NCBI GenBank assembly: GCA_902762565.1 | Contig: CACWOS010000004.1 | Location: 36,511-100,510, forward strand | From: an uncultured Prevotellaceae bacterium | GTDB taxonomy: Bacteria > Bacteroidota > Bacteroidia > Bacteroidales > Bacteroidaceae | Direction of reading: 5' to 3' | DNA: 64,000 nucleotides | Shown: positions 28,352 to 36,035 of the stretch, piece by piece | How positions within the stretch are numbered: position 1 is the first letter of the stretch | Layout: every line of letters begins with the position of its first letter | The notes under the pieces: generated by a model | The model's database searches: none | Seen by the model: only the letters and a program-made list of their open reading frames with translations | Told to the model about the DNA's origin: nothing | Translations under genes and position numbers: made by a program

Positions 28352-29341
28352 TTAGCTTAACTCCAGCATTCTTTCAATGGGTTTTACTGCATCTTTAGCT
28401 ATCTTTGCATCAACCTCAACAGAAGGCCATTCATACTTTAGACAGTTATATATCTTCAAAAGTGTATTCATCTTCATGTATTGGCACTCGTTACAACTGC
28501 ATTCTAAGCCGCTCTCGCTGATTTCAGGAGGTACAGGGATAAATTCCTTGTTTGGACAATTTCTCTGCAGCTCGTGTAAAATACCAGCCTCTGTGGCCAC
28601 TATAAATTGCTTAGCATCACTCTGTTTGGCATATTTCAGCATATCAGCTGTACTTCCCTTCACATCAGCCAATGCTAAAACAGGACCTTTACACTCCAAA
28701 TGGGCCATCACAACAGCATCTGGATATTGCTTTTTTAATTCTGCAATCTGACTGACTGAAAAACGCTCATGCACATGACAGCCACCATTCCAAAGCAGCA
28801 TATTCCGTCCTGTCACTTCATTGATATAATTACCTAAGTTATAGTCAGGACCAAAAATAAGCTTGGCATCTTGAGGTAACTGATCAACAACTTTCTTCGC
28901 ATTACCACTGGTTACTACAACATCTGTCAATGCCTTAACCGCAGCTGTCGTATTAACATAACTGATAACTTGATAGCCAGGATGTTCATCCTTATATTTC
29001 TTTAGGTCTTCAGCCTTACATGAGTCTGCCAAAGAGCAACCAGCATTCAGATCTGGACATAATACAGTCTTATCTGGTGACAGCAACTTACACGTCTCAG
29101 CCATAAAGTGAACACCACACATCACCATTATTTTTGCATCTGTCTCTGCAGCCTTACGCGCCAAAGCCAATGAATCGCCAACAAAATCGGCAATATCCTG
29201 TATATCGCCAATGGTATAATAGTGTGCCAGAATGATAGCACCTTTTTCCTCACACAAACGACGGATTTCAGCCTTTAAGTCTGTACCTTCTGTAACAGGT
29301 TCATCAATAAAACCTTGTTCTGTCCACTCCTTTTTCAACAT
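28352..29341 (-). CDS. nadA: Quinolinate synthase
   Basis: [4Fe-4S] enzyme condensing iminoaspartate with dihydroxyacetone phosphate in de novo NAD synthesis. It is 329 aa from MLKKEWTEQGFIDEP at 29341. The frame runs 46 codons further upstream, but that part has no conserved sequence and overlaps the DnaA-box region. Motifs include AIILAHYYTIGDIQDIADFV, VMCGVHFMAETCKLLSPDK, AGCSLADSC and the three cluster cysteines (VMCGV, GGCHVHERFS, CSCNECQYMKMNT). No nadB or nadC is nearby. Divergent from the TrmH-type gene across the putative origin. Confidence 0.96.
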   Translation of the reverse strand: MLKKEWTEQGFIDEPVTEGTDLKAEIRRLCEEKGAIILAHYYTIGDIQDIADFVGDSLALARKAAETDAKIMVMCGVHFMAETCKLLSPDKTVLCPDLNAGCSLADSCKAEDLKKYKDEHPGYQVISYVNTTAAVKALTDVVVTSGNAKKVVDQLPQDAKLIFGPDYNLGNYINEVTGRNMLLWNGGCHVHERFSVSQIAELKKQYPDAVVMAHLECKGPVLALADVKGSTADMLKYAKQSDAKQFIVATEAGILHELQRNCPNKEFIPVPPEISESGLECSCNECQYMKMNTLLKIYNCLKYEWPSVEVDAKIAKDAVKPIERMLELS

Positions 29342-29469
29342 CGTATCAATATTTATTTTCTTTTTATTTTTTCTTTTAAAAGAGAATGAATAGGATGATA
29401 CAGCGTTGATAAGTGCAAAACTTTCTTTCGTTTTTCTTGCCAGATGGCTTATAAACCCGTAGAAACAGG

Positions 29470-29708
29470 TTATGCACAACTGCTGTTCATGCTAACTGAC
29501 TGACTTTTCGCCTTATCCGCTACTTATCCACAATTCTCTAATTTGGTGCAAAATTAATAAGTTTATATCTTTTTTCCTAAAAAAATAGTGGAAAAGTGAC
29601 TGAAAACACTGTTATTTATGATTTTTATCCACTGGTAGAGTAGAGGATAACGGGATATTTTGTTTTTTTCACAAGTTATAAACAGGGTTATCCACATAGT
29701 TATCAACA
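29470..29708. other. Cluster of DnaA boxes, candidate chromosomal replication origin (oriC)
   Basis: Within 240 bp lie two perfect DnaA boxes TTATCCACA (29524-29532 and 29688-29696). Variants are TTATGCACA (29470-29478), TTATCAACA (29700-29708), TTATCCACT (29625-29633) and TTATAAACA (29676-29684). All are on the plus strand. Between them the DNA is strongly AT-rich (for example 29553-29590), suitable as an unwinding region. It sits in the non-coding gap between divergent nadA and the TrmH-type gene. dnaA is not adjacent. Two parS sites occur 18-19 kb away, which fits an origin-proximal location. Confidence 0.6.
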
Positions 29709-29720
29709 CAAAAAAATGGA

Positions 29721-29748
29721 AATTGAGAATTGAAAATTAAAAATAATG
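29721..29748. repeat. Degenerate heptanucleotide array before the TrmH-type gene
   Basis: AATTGAG, AATTGAA, AATTAAA, AATAATG in register: a decayed member of the 7-mer repeat class, ending at the -7 promoter element. Confidence 0.55.
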
Positions 29749-29750
29749 AT

Positions 29751-29758
29751 TACCTTTG
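29751..29758 (+). promoter_or_regulatory. -7 promoter element of the TrmH-type gene
   Basis: TACCTTTG; a TTG in the heptamer array about 18 nt upstream could serve as -33. Its position makes an initiation codon upstream of 29768 impossible and favours the ATG at 29792. Confidence 0.6.
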
Positions 29759-29791
29759 TACCCATATATGAGAAAGGTTCGTACTATAGAA

Positions 29792-30298
29792 ATGAAGCGC
29801 CTAACGGTAGAAGAATATCGTAAGGCTGAAAAGCTACCATTGATTGTGGTATTGGATGACGTTCGTTCCATGTATAATATAGGTAGCGTGTTTCGTACTT
29901 GCGATGCTTTCCGAGTGGAAGCAGTTTATCTTTGTGGTATTTGTCAGACTCCACCACATACCGAAATACACAAAACGGCATTAGGTGCCGAGGAGAGTGT
30001 CAGCTGGCAATACTTCAAAACGGCTCTCGATGCTGTCGCAGAACTGAAAAAAGCGGGCTATACGGTGCTTTCTGTCGAGCAGGTGGAACATAGTACCAAA
30101 CTATATACGTTCGTGCCTCAAAAGGGCCAGAAATACGCTGTAGTGATGGGAAACGAAGTTAAAGGTGTCCACCAGGAAGTGGTAGACGCCTCGGATGGCT
30201 GTTTGGAGATACCTCAGTTGGGTATCAAGCACTCTATGAATGTCTCAGTTACTGCCGGCATTATCATCTATAAGTTTGCAGAGTCGCTCATTCTTTAA
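29792..30298 (+). CDS. TrmH/SpoU family RNA methyltransferase
   Basis: SPOUT-class AdoMet-dependent RNA 2'-O-methyltransferase, 168 aa from MKRLTVEEYRKAEKLPLIVV. An in-frame ATG at 29768 is less likely given the promoter at 29751-29758. SpoU motif 1 is VLDDVRSMYNIGSVFRTCDA with the catalytic-type Arg, motif 2 is YAVVMGNEVKGVHQEVVDAS, and motif 3 is LEIPQLGIKHSMNVSVTAGI. The short form, without an extra RNA-binding N-terminal domain, resembles tRNA methylating enzymes. The target nucleotide cannot be read from sequence. It is the first gene on the right of the putative origin. Confidence 0.9.
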   Translation: MKRLTVEEYRKAEKLPLIVVLDDVRSMYNIGSVFRTCDAFRVEAVYLCGICQTPPHTEIHKTALGAEESVSWQYFKTALDAVAELKKAGYTVLSVEQVEHSTKLYTFVPQKGQKYAVVMGNEVKGVHQEVVDASDGCLEIPQLGIKHSMNVSVTAGIIIYKFAESLIL

Positions 30299-30370
30299 CT
30301 AAAGTAAGGGTGTTGCAATGCATTCTCCAAAAGTAAATCATACGAAATTATTTTTTTTTGGTAATTTTTT

Positions 30371-30401
30371 TTTGGTAATAATAAAATAATTGCTATCTTT
30401 G
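30371..30401 (+). promoter_or_regulatory. Promoter of the AAA ATPase gene
   Basis: TTTG at 30371-30374 and TATCTTTG at 30394-30401, 19 nt apart, in a very AT-rich stretch. The leader is about 14 nt. Confidence 0.75.
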
Positions 30402-30420
30402 TCCACAAAATCAATGAATT

Positions 30421-31548
30421 ATGAGTGTTAATATCAATCCATTCATAGTGTCTGGAAGAATTCCAGAGGCCTATTTTTGTGATAGAGTGGAGGAGTCGTT
30501 ACAACTGGAGCAGTCACTTACTAATCAGCTCAACGTAGTGCTTACCTCGTCACGCCGTATGGGTAAAACCTCACTTGTTGACTTTGTCTTCAATAAGCCA
30601 GCCATCAGCGATGAATATATTACCATATTCGTTGATATTCTGCAGACCACTACCTTCCGTGAGTTTATCTTCTCGCTTGGGACAGCTGTGTTCGATGCCG
30701 TTGCTTCAAGAAGTGAGAAATGGCGCAAGCAGTTTGTGACATTCATGAAGTCCTTGAGTGGCAGTTTTGGTTATGATCCTGTTCAGAATACACCAACCTT
30801 TGATGTCAGATTAGGCGATATTCAATTGCCGGAATACACGCTACGTGAAATCTTTCAGTATCTGGAATCTGTAGATAAGCGCTGTCTGGTGGTTATCGAT
30901 GAGTTTCAGCAGATAACACGTTATCCAGAAAAGAATGTGGAGGAGATACTCAGGACGCATATTCAAAAACTGTCAAATGCCAACTTTGTGTTTTCTGGCA
31001 GTCGTCGCAGGCTGATGGAAGAAATGTTCTTTTCTGCCAAACGTCCTTTTTATCAGAGTGCAAAACCTTTGCGACTGGAAGCTATCAATCAGGACGTTTA
31101 TTTTGATTTTGCCCACACTCATTTTCAGCAAGCAGGAAAAGACATCAGCAAGGAGGCTTTCACATACGTCTATGAAACCTTTTGGGGTGTTACCTTGTAT
31201 GTCCAACGACTAATGAAGGATACTTATATTGAAACGTTGCCTGGTACAACTTGCAATGTAGATATGGTTAAGCGCTTGACAGAAGACTACATCAGAGAGA
31301 ATGACTCTCACCTGCGCGAACAACTGTCGTTTATCACAGAAGCGCAAAAAGAACTACTTTATGCCATCCATGCTGAAGGTCAAGTGCAGAGCATCACCTC
31401 GTCGGCTTTTAATAGGAAGCATCGTCTGCGCTCACCTAGTTCTACACAGTCAGCAGCCCTCAAGCTATTGGAGTACGACCTGATAACACGCAAAGAGAAA
31501 ACCTATTCCCTTTCAGATCCGTTACTCAGCCTTTGGTTGAATGGGTGA
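30421..31548 (+). CDS. AAA ATPase, STAND-like (archaeal-ATPase/DUF234 type)
   Basis: A 375-aa cytosolic P-loop ATPase. Walker A is LTSSRRMGKTSLVDFVF (xxRRxGKTS form), Walker B is CLVVIDEFQQITRYPEKN, and the sensor-1 segment is NFVFSGSRRRLMEEMFF. The C-terminal part (AQKELLYAIHAEGQVQSIT, SSTQSAALKLLEYDLITRKE) is a winged-helix domain, ending YSLSDPLLSLWLNG. Proteins of this type are common and highly duplicated in Bacteroidales; their role is unclear, and some are linked to mobile DNA or defence. It is transcribed alone and followed by an 11-bp tandem repeat. Confidence 0.85.
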   Translation: MSVNINPFIVSGRIPEAYFCDRVEESLQLEQSLTNQLNVVLTSSRRMGKTSLVDFVFNKPAISDEYITIFVDILQTTTFREFIFSLGTAVFDAVASRSEKWRKQFVTFMKSLSGSFGYDPVQNTPTFDVRLGDIQLPEYTLREIFQYLESVDKRCLVVIDEFQQITRYPEKNVEEILRTHIQKLSNANFVFSGSRRRLMEEMFFSAKRPFYQSAKPLRLEAINQDVYFDFAHTHFQQAGKDISKEAFTYVYETFWGVTLYVQRLMKDTYIETLPGTTCNVDMVKRLTEDYIRENDSHLREQLSFITEAQKELLYAIHAEGQVQSITSSAFNRKHRLRSPSSTQSAALKLLEYDLITRKEKTYSLSDPLLSLWLNG

Positions 31549-31590
31549 TAGTCTTAAAAAAAATTTGTTATCGTTCCAAAGAAACTTGCC

Positions 31591-31667
31591 CTATGCTTGC
31601 TTATAGGTTGCTCTATGCTTGCTTTATGCTTGCTCATGGGTTGCTCATGGGATGCTCATGGGATGCT
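31591..31667. repeat. 11-bp tandem repeat, seven units
   Basis: Seven head-to-tail 11-mers with consensus near CATGGGTTGCT or CTATGCTTGCT, from 31591 to 31667. It lies 43 bp after the ATPase stop. The rest of the gap 31549-31851 contains small palindromes, such as CGATAA-N7-TTATCG at 31763-31781, and repeated ATGTTATC words, but no gene. Confidence 0.8.
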
Positions 31668-31851
31668 CTATGCGAACCGTATTTCCAAGGCCATGAGTTC
31701 GCCATGATTATCACATGTTATCATGGCGTCAGATCTCTTAGTGCAATCGGACTACCCTAAGACGATAACATGCCATTATCGTAGAATAACACCATGTTAT
31801 CCGGCAACAATGGCATGTTTTCACCTCACACAATCCCCCGTGTAACTCTAA

Positions 31852-34722
31852 TTAATGTTTCATTACTTTCTTACCGCCTATAATGTTGATTCCATTGGCT
31901 GGTTCTTGCAAACGTCTGCCGTTGAGGTCATAGACAGGTAAATTTGCATTCTTGCCAAAGGTGATATTCTGAATACCTGATGGGTCAAATTCTATGATAT
32001 TCCAAAATTTATCCCATTCATCAGCATTCTGATAAGCATCTTTAGTTCCTGTAGGAACATACAATGTTGCATAATAATTACGAAAGGCACCGAGTGAATG
32101 AACTTGAGGAGGGACTGTTCCTAATAACGTTATAGTTTTAATATTGGGGCTATCGAATGAACTCCATCCTAGACTCTTTAGCCCTTCACCAAGAACAATA
32201 GATGAAAGATTGTCACAACAATAAAATGCGAAGTCGCTGATTGTGTTTACGCTGTTTGGAATAGTAATTGAAGAAAGACCACATTTATAGAATGCATTTT
32301 GTCCAATAGTTGTTATTGTATTGGGGATTGAAATTGATGTAAGGGTACTATGACCAAAAAACGCATAGGATTTAATGGTAGTTATGGCATTAGGAATAAT
32401 AGTTTTTTGACATCCAAAAATCAAAGTGTTGGTGGCTGTCTCAATAATGGCATTACAATTATCACGTGAGTCGTAAACAGTATTGTCATCAGAAACGACG
32501 ATGGATTTAAGACCACTACAGTAATCAAACACATAAGTGCCAATAGACTTCACACTACTAGGAATATAAATTGCCGTTAGTTCACAATTACTATATGCAT
32601 AATTAGCAATCGTAGTAACGTTTTCTGGGATAAAAGAATTCTTGCAACCAACGATAAATGTGTTTGTAGCTGTCTCAATAATAGCATTGCAATTATCTCG
32701 CGAATCGAATGTTGTGCTTTCATCTGAAACGATAATTGATTCAAGACCACTGCATCCAATAAATGCATTTCCATTTATATATCCGCTTCCACCTATATTA
32801 TTCACGCTGGAGGGGATATAAATAGAGGTAAGACCTGTACAGTTCTCGAATGCGCGAGATTCAAGAGTTGTTATACCATTGGGTAGAGAAAGAGATTTCA
32901 GACCTGAGCAATTAGAAAAAGCTTGCGAGCTAATCATTCGTAAACTATTGGGAAATGTAATTGAAGCAATACCACTGCAATTCCGAAAAGCACCACCACC
33001 TATTGTCGTAACACTGTTGGGGATGGTGATGGAGGTAAGGCCAGTACAGTTCTCGAAAGCTCTCTGACCAATAATCGTGACATTGTTGCCTAAAGAAACT
33101 GAAGTTAGGGCACTACAGTTCATAAAGGCCTCACTTTCAATAATCGTAACGCTATTAGGAATACTTATAGAAGATAATGCATTACAGTATGCAAAAGCAA
33201 AATCTTTAATCGTAGTCACACTATTAGGAATAGTAACAGATGTCAAATTGGCAGAACGCGCAAAACCACCAACAGCTATTACGCGGTACTCTTTCCTACT
33301 AATTGTAACTGAATCAGCAATAACGACATCTCCGGAATATCTATCTTTATTTGCTATTGTTTCTGCTTCACTTTCAGAAAGAACACGATACATCACGCCG
33401 TCATACTCAGTTGTATAATCTATTCCCGAAATAGATTTGAAATTCTTCCAATAGTCAGCATTTTGATACTGTTCTTTGGTTTCAGCCGGTACAAACACAT
33501 CAGTCCAAGTGTAGCAGGTATTACCAAAAGTGTTCTCTTTTATTGTGGGCGGAGTGTCCTGAAGAATATGAATTTTGTTTATGTATTCTGCTTTATAAAA
33601 TACATAATCATTAATTTTGTCAACATCCCTTCCTATATACAAATCTTTTATTTCCGTATCTTCGTCGCTGTACAGATGTTGGGCATAGTAAAGAGGATTA
33701 CTTTCTGGCGAGACGAATGATATCTTGCACCAATTGGAAATGTCCCTAATTATAACTTTCTTCAAACCAATACACCCGTAAAATGCGTTTTTCCCAAAAC
33801 CACCGCTGTTCCAATCTTCACCGTTACCTATACTTTTGGGTATTGAAACATATTGAAGTCCAGAACACCCATAAAAAGCGCCTTCCAAAGCATACTTGAA
33901 ACCCTCTGGAAAAGCAACTTCTGTGAGACTTGTACAGCCAGAGAATGCGTATTCACCAATACTTGTTAGTTCCGCGGGAAAAACAATGGATGATAAGTTT
34001 TTACATCCTGCGAATGACCTTGCTGTAATGCGGAATTCAGCTGGCAGCGTAATAGATGTAAGACTGGTGCAATTCTCAAACAAATTAGTACCAATAGCTT
34101 TAATACCCTGCGGTAAGTTTATTGTAATCAAACTGCTGCAATTCTCAAAGGCAAAGGACTCAATTTTGTACAAACTATCCGGGAGAGAGATTGATGTCAG
34201 ATTACTACATCCAGAGAACACATACTTGCTTATAGTAGTAACTCCTTCTGGAATGTTGATGGTTTGCAATGCTTGACAATTCTGGAAAGCATAAGATTCA
34301 ATATTGCTTACGTTTTCAGGAAGAACTATATCAATAAGACTAGTACAGCCATCAAATACCGATTCACCTATGGAACTCACTGTTGTGGGTATGGAAATGG
34401 ATGTTAGACTACTACAGCCCGAAAAAGAATAATTGGGTAAATCCGTTATGCCTTCTGGCAAAGAGACTGATTTTAGTCCCTTGCATCCCTGAAAAGCGAA
34501 ACTACTAATTTTGGTTACTTTAAATACCTTATCTCTATACGTCACGGTTTCTGGCACAATAACATCTCCCGTATACGAAGAAGACAAGTTTTTATATGTG
34601 ACTTCTAACTCGTCAGCAGACAATCTATTGTAATAGATGCCATCTATCTCACAGTCATAGGCAAACAGACTGACAAATGGGGAAAGAGCCAGTACAAATA
34701 GTATTAATATCCCTTTTTTCAT
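31852..34722 (-). CDS. BspA-like leucine-rich-repeat surface protein
   Basis: A 956-aa exported protein with signal peptide KKGILILFVLALSPFVSLFA. It consists of about 25 LRR_5-type repeats of 22-24 residues with pattern IPNSVTTIxxxAFxxCxxLTSI (for example GCSSLTSISIPTTVSSIGES, ENCTGLTSITIPNSVTTIGG). The repeats come in two blocks separated near residues 310-480. The C-terminus VYDLNGRRLQEPANGINIIG plus GKKVMKH is the usual Prevotella module. BspA proteins of oral Bacteroidota bind host proteins; here binding partners are unknown. The ATG is 8 nt after the stop of an unknown 177-aa gene, so both are co-transcribed. Confidence 0.92.
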   Translation of the reverse strand: MKKGILILFVLALSPFVSLFAYDCEIDGIYYNRLSADELEVTYKNLSSSYTGDVIVPETVTYRDKVFKVTKISSFAFQGCKGLKSVSLPEGITDLPNYSFSGCSSLTSISIPTTVSSIGESVFDGCTSLIDIVLPENVSNIESYAFQNCQALQTINIPEGVTTISKYVFSGCSNLTSISLPDSLYKIESFAFENCSSLITINLPQGIKAIGTNLFENCTSLTSITLPAEFRITARSFAGCKNLSSIVFPAELTSIGEYAFSGCTSLTEVAFPEGFKYALEGAFYGCSGLQYVSIPKSIGNGEDWNSGGFGKNAFYGCIGLKKVIIRDISNWCKISFVSPESNPLYYAQHLYSDEDTEIKDLYIGRDVDKINDYVFYKAEYINKIHILQDTPPTIKENTFGNTCYTWTDVFVPAETKEQYQNADYWKNFKSISGIDYTTEYDGVMYRVLSESEAETIANKDRYSGDVVIADSVTISRKEYRVIAVGGFARSANLTSVTIPNSVTTIKDFAFAYCNALSSISIPNSVTIIESEAFMNCSALTSVSLGNNVTIIGQRAFENCTGLTSITIPNSVTTIGGGAFRNCSGIASITFPNSLRMISSQAFSNCSGLKSLSLPNGITTLESRAFENCTGLTSIYIPSSVNNIGGSGYINGNAFIGCSGLESIIVSDESTTFDSRDNCNAIIETATNTFIVGCKNSFIPENVTTIANYAYSNCELTAIYIPSSVKSIGTYVFDYCSGLKSIVVSDDNTVYDSRDNCNAIIETATNTLIFGCQKTIIPNAITTIKSYAFFGHSTLTSISIPNTITTIGQNAFYKCGLSSITIPNSVNTISDFAFYCCDNLSSIVLGEGLKSLGWSSFDSPNIKTITLLGTVPPQVHSLGAFRNYYATLYVPTGTKDAYQNADEWDKFWNIIEFDPSGIQNITFGKNANLPVYDLNGRRLQEPANGINIIGGKKVMKH

Positions 34723-34729
34723 AGTAACA

Positions 34730-35263
34730 TTATTGTGTTATATGTAAAACCTTTGAGTCAACTGAAATCGGAAACATTTCTGTGCGAACCGAGTATTTAT
34801 TTGTGAGCATGTAAATAAAATCCAAATCTAATGGTATGTCCTTATTTGCATGGATGTCTAAGATGCATCGTACAGCTTCAACAGTTTTATTAGTTGTTAA
34901 GTAAATGTCAGTAGTGTAATATGCCTGGATACAAATATCACCTGTTCCGATGTCATCACCGATAGTTTTAGTGAGTGCTTTATACATATTATTCAGGTCA
35001 TGTTTCATCGCCGCTTCTTTAAAGTCAAAAGCTAAGAGATATACATGTTCCTGATCAGTATTGTACATTAAAAAATCTTCTGGTGTGTATGATTCAAGAA
35101 TAGTTGAAATCTTATCTAAGAGCTTTGACTCTTCACGAACAGATTTGAATCTCAAAACTATAGCATACTCTTTGGGTAATGGTGCTTCGTTGGCCAATCT
35201 CCTTCCTGCAGGTTGAACTTGCATGTGATCATTTCCAAGTTCGTCTAACATATCAGGTTTCAT
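34730..35263 (-). CDS. Protein of unknown function upstream of the BspA-like gene
   Basis: A 177-aa predicted cytosolic protein starting MKPDMLDELGNDHMQVQPAG at 35263 (an in-frame TTG lies two codons upstream). Segments such as EYAIVLRFKSVREESKLLDK, EHVYLLAFDFKEAAMKHDL and KTVEAVRCILDIHANKDIPL suggest an alternating alpha/beta fold. There is no signal peptide and no family I recognise. It precedes and nearly abuts the BspA-like gene. A promoter and a structured RNA region occupy the 325 nt upstream, so its mRNA may have a long folded leader. Confidence 0.65.
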   Translation of the reverse strand: MKPDMLDELGNDHMQVQPAGRRLANEAPLPKEYAIVLRFKSVREESKLLDKISTILESYTPEDFLMYNTDQEHVYLLAFDFKEAAMKHDLNNMYKALTKTIGDDIGTGDICIQAYYTTDIYLTTNKTVEAVRCILDIHANKDIPLDLDFIYMLTNKYSVRTEMFPISVDSKVLHITQ

Positions 35264-35309
35264 AATCAAAAACTTCTGTGCCTATAGCATCCCAGATTCA
35301 GCGGTTAGT

Positions 35310-35590
35310 AATATGTTATACGGAAAGACGTGGGTGCTCTACTTCGCCTATCCCGTCACTGGGCTCTCGCATTGCCTCGCCAAGGATAAGCAACTCGATA
35401 GCCCACGCCGAGATATATTGAAACTGCCGTATTGGAACGGGCAGAGTGCAATACACCCAAAGTGGACGTTTCGGTTGCGATATCTTCTTGGCTTTTGAAT
35501 TTGCGAGATTCAGTGACCGAAGATAACGTTCGTAAACGTCCTTTTACCACTAAAATTTGACCCGCTCACCCTTGCGGGCTACCTGAGTCG
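35310..35590 (-). ncRNA. Highly structured RNA region (independent ncRNA or long 5' leader), unassigned
   Basis: A consensus promoter points into this segment on the minus strand, with a start near 35588. The segment has perfect nested stems: GGACGTTT/AAACGTCC (35464-35471 with 35534-35541) enclosing TATCTTC/GAAGATA (35481-35487 with 35519-35525), which encloses TGAAT/ATTCA (35496-35500 with 35508-35512). Other stems are CCCGC/GCGGG (35561-35565 with 35574-35578), CTGCC/GGCAG (35424-35428 with 35440-35444) and a closing TGGGTG/CACCCA (35331-35336 with 35454-35459). The segment is more GC-rich than its flanks. Minus-strand frames here give no recognisable protein. It does not show RNase P, tmRNA or SRP RNA motifs. 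The 3' end is not clear, and it could simply be the leader of the gene starting at 35263. Confidence 0.6.
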
Positions 35591-35594
35591 AGTG

Positions 35595-35625
35595 CAAATA
35601 TAGGGATTATTTTCGATTTTACAAA
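35595..35625 (-). promoter_or_regulatory. Promoter for the structured RNA / 34730-35263 gene
   Basis: On the minus strand TTTG (35625-35622), 19 nt, then TATATTTG (35602-35595): a near-perfect Bacteroidota promoter. It is the only clear promoter for the two minus-strand genes downstream. Confidence 0.8.
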
Positions 35626-35683
35626 ATTTTGAGTACTATTTTTATGCGACGTTAGTAAGATGGTTTATTTTACAACGAACATC

Positions 35684-35711
35684 AAAATGTCCCTCACATA
35701 CTCACATGACA
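35684..35711. repeat. 28-bp inverted repeat, left arm of a MITE-like element
   Basis: Exact reverse complement of 37216-37243, with core GTCCCTCACATACTCACATG. Removing the IS110 element between the arms leaves an element of about 146 bp, so the arms appear to be the termini of a small MITE-like repeat that the IS entered. Confidence 0.8.
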
Positions 35712-35827
35712 CCTCTCAAAGGCCGATGTACTTTAACTTTGCAGCTGATTACTAAGAGTCTTAACAACTCTTAAATTGAAAACGTTAAATAGTACAATTA
35801 AAGAAGAGAAGAATAACAGTTTTTGCT

Positions 35828-35835
35828 TACCTTTG
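35828..35835 (+). promoter_or_regulatory. -7 promoter element for the IS110 bridge RNA
   Basis: TACCTTTG in the left end of the IS, with a start expected near 35842, a few bases before the first stem of the predicted RNA. A second possible site, TAACTTTG, lies right at the left end of the element. Confidence 0.5.
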
Positions 35836-35841
35836 TTGTAT

Positions 35842-36010
35842 AAAGGAAGGATTAACTGCCGGAGGCCAACCTAAGCCGATGTAGAGACTTGAGTCTATCC
35901 TTTGTTGTAGGCCCTCCGGATTTCAAGCTGCAAATTCCAAATAGGAAGGTAGGTTCGAAGCCTAATTAAAGTAGTAGCAACTCACAGCTTTCCTTCAGTT
36001 AATCGCTCCC
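35842..36010 (+). ncRNA. Predicted IS110 bridge RNA
   Basis: An RNA of about 170 nt can fold into a closing stem and two large loops. Closing stem: GATTAACTG (35850-35858) with CAGTTAATC (35996-36004). First arm: CCGGAGG (35859-35865) with CCTCCGG (35913-35919), plus inner CC/GG. Second arm: AAGCTG (35925-35930) with CAGCTT (35985-35990), containing the small hairpins TTCC-N5-GGAA and TAGG-N7-CCTA. Loop 1 carries GCCGATGTA (35875-35883), identical to the DNA left of the element, and GACTTGAG (35886-35893), nearly complementary to the right junction. Loop 2 carries TTAAAG (35966-35971), complementary to the left end. This is the two-loop layout of IS110 bridge RNAs (target loop and donor loop). 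Confidence 0.72.
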
Positions 36011-36035
36011 TATGATTTAAAACAGGTACAAAGTT

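Noticed and set aside
29342-29479. N-terminal extension of nadA
   Set aside because: The upstream codons lack conserved residues and coincide with the DnaA-box region; the normal quinolinate synthase start is at 29341.
31533-31760. 75-codon plus-strand frame after the AAA ATPase
   Set aside because: Translates the 11-bp tandem repeat; overlaps the ATPase end and has no protein-like features.
35356-35550. 64-codon minus-strand frame in the structured region
   Set aside because: No recognisable protein, atypical composition, and the region is better explained by perfect nested RNA stems behind a promoter.
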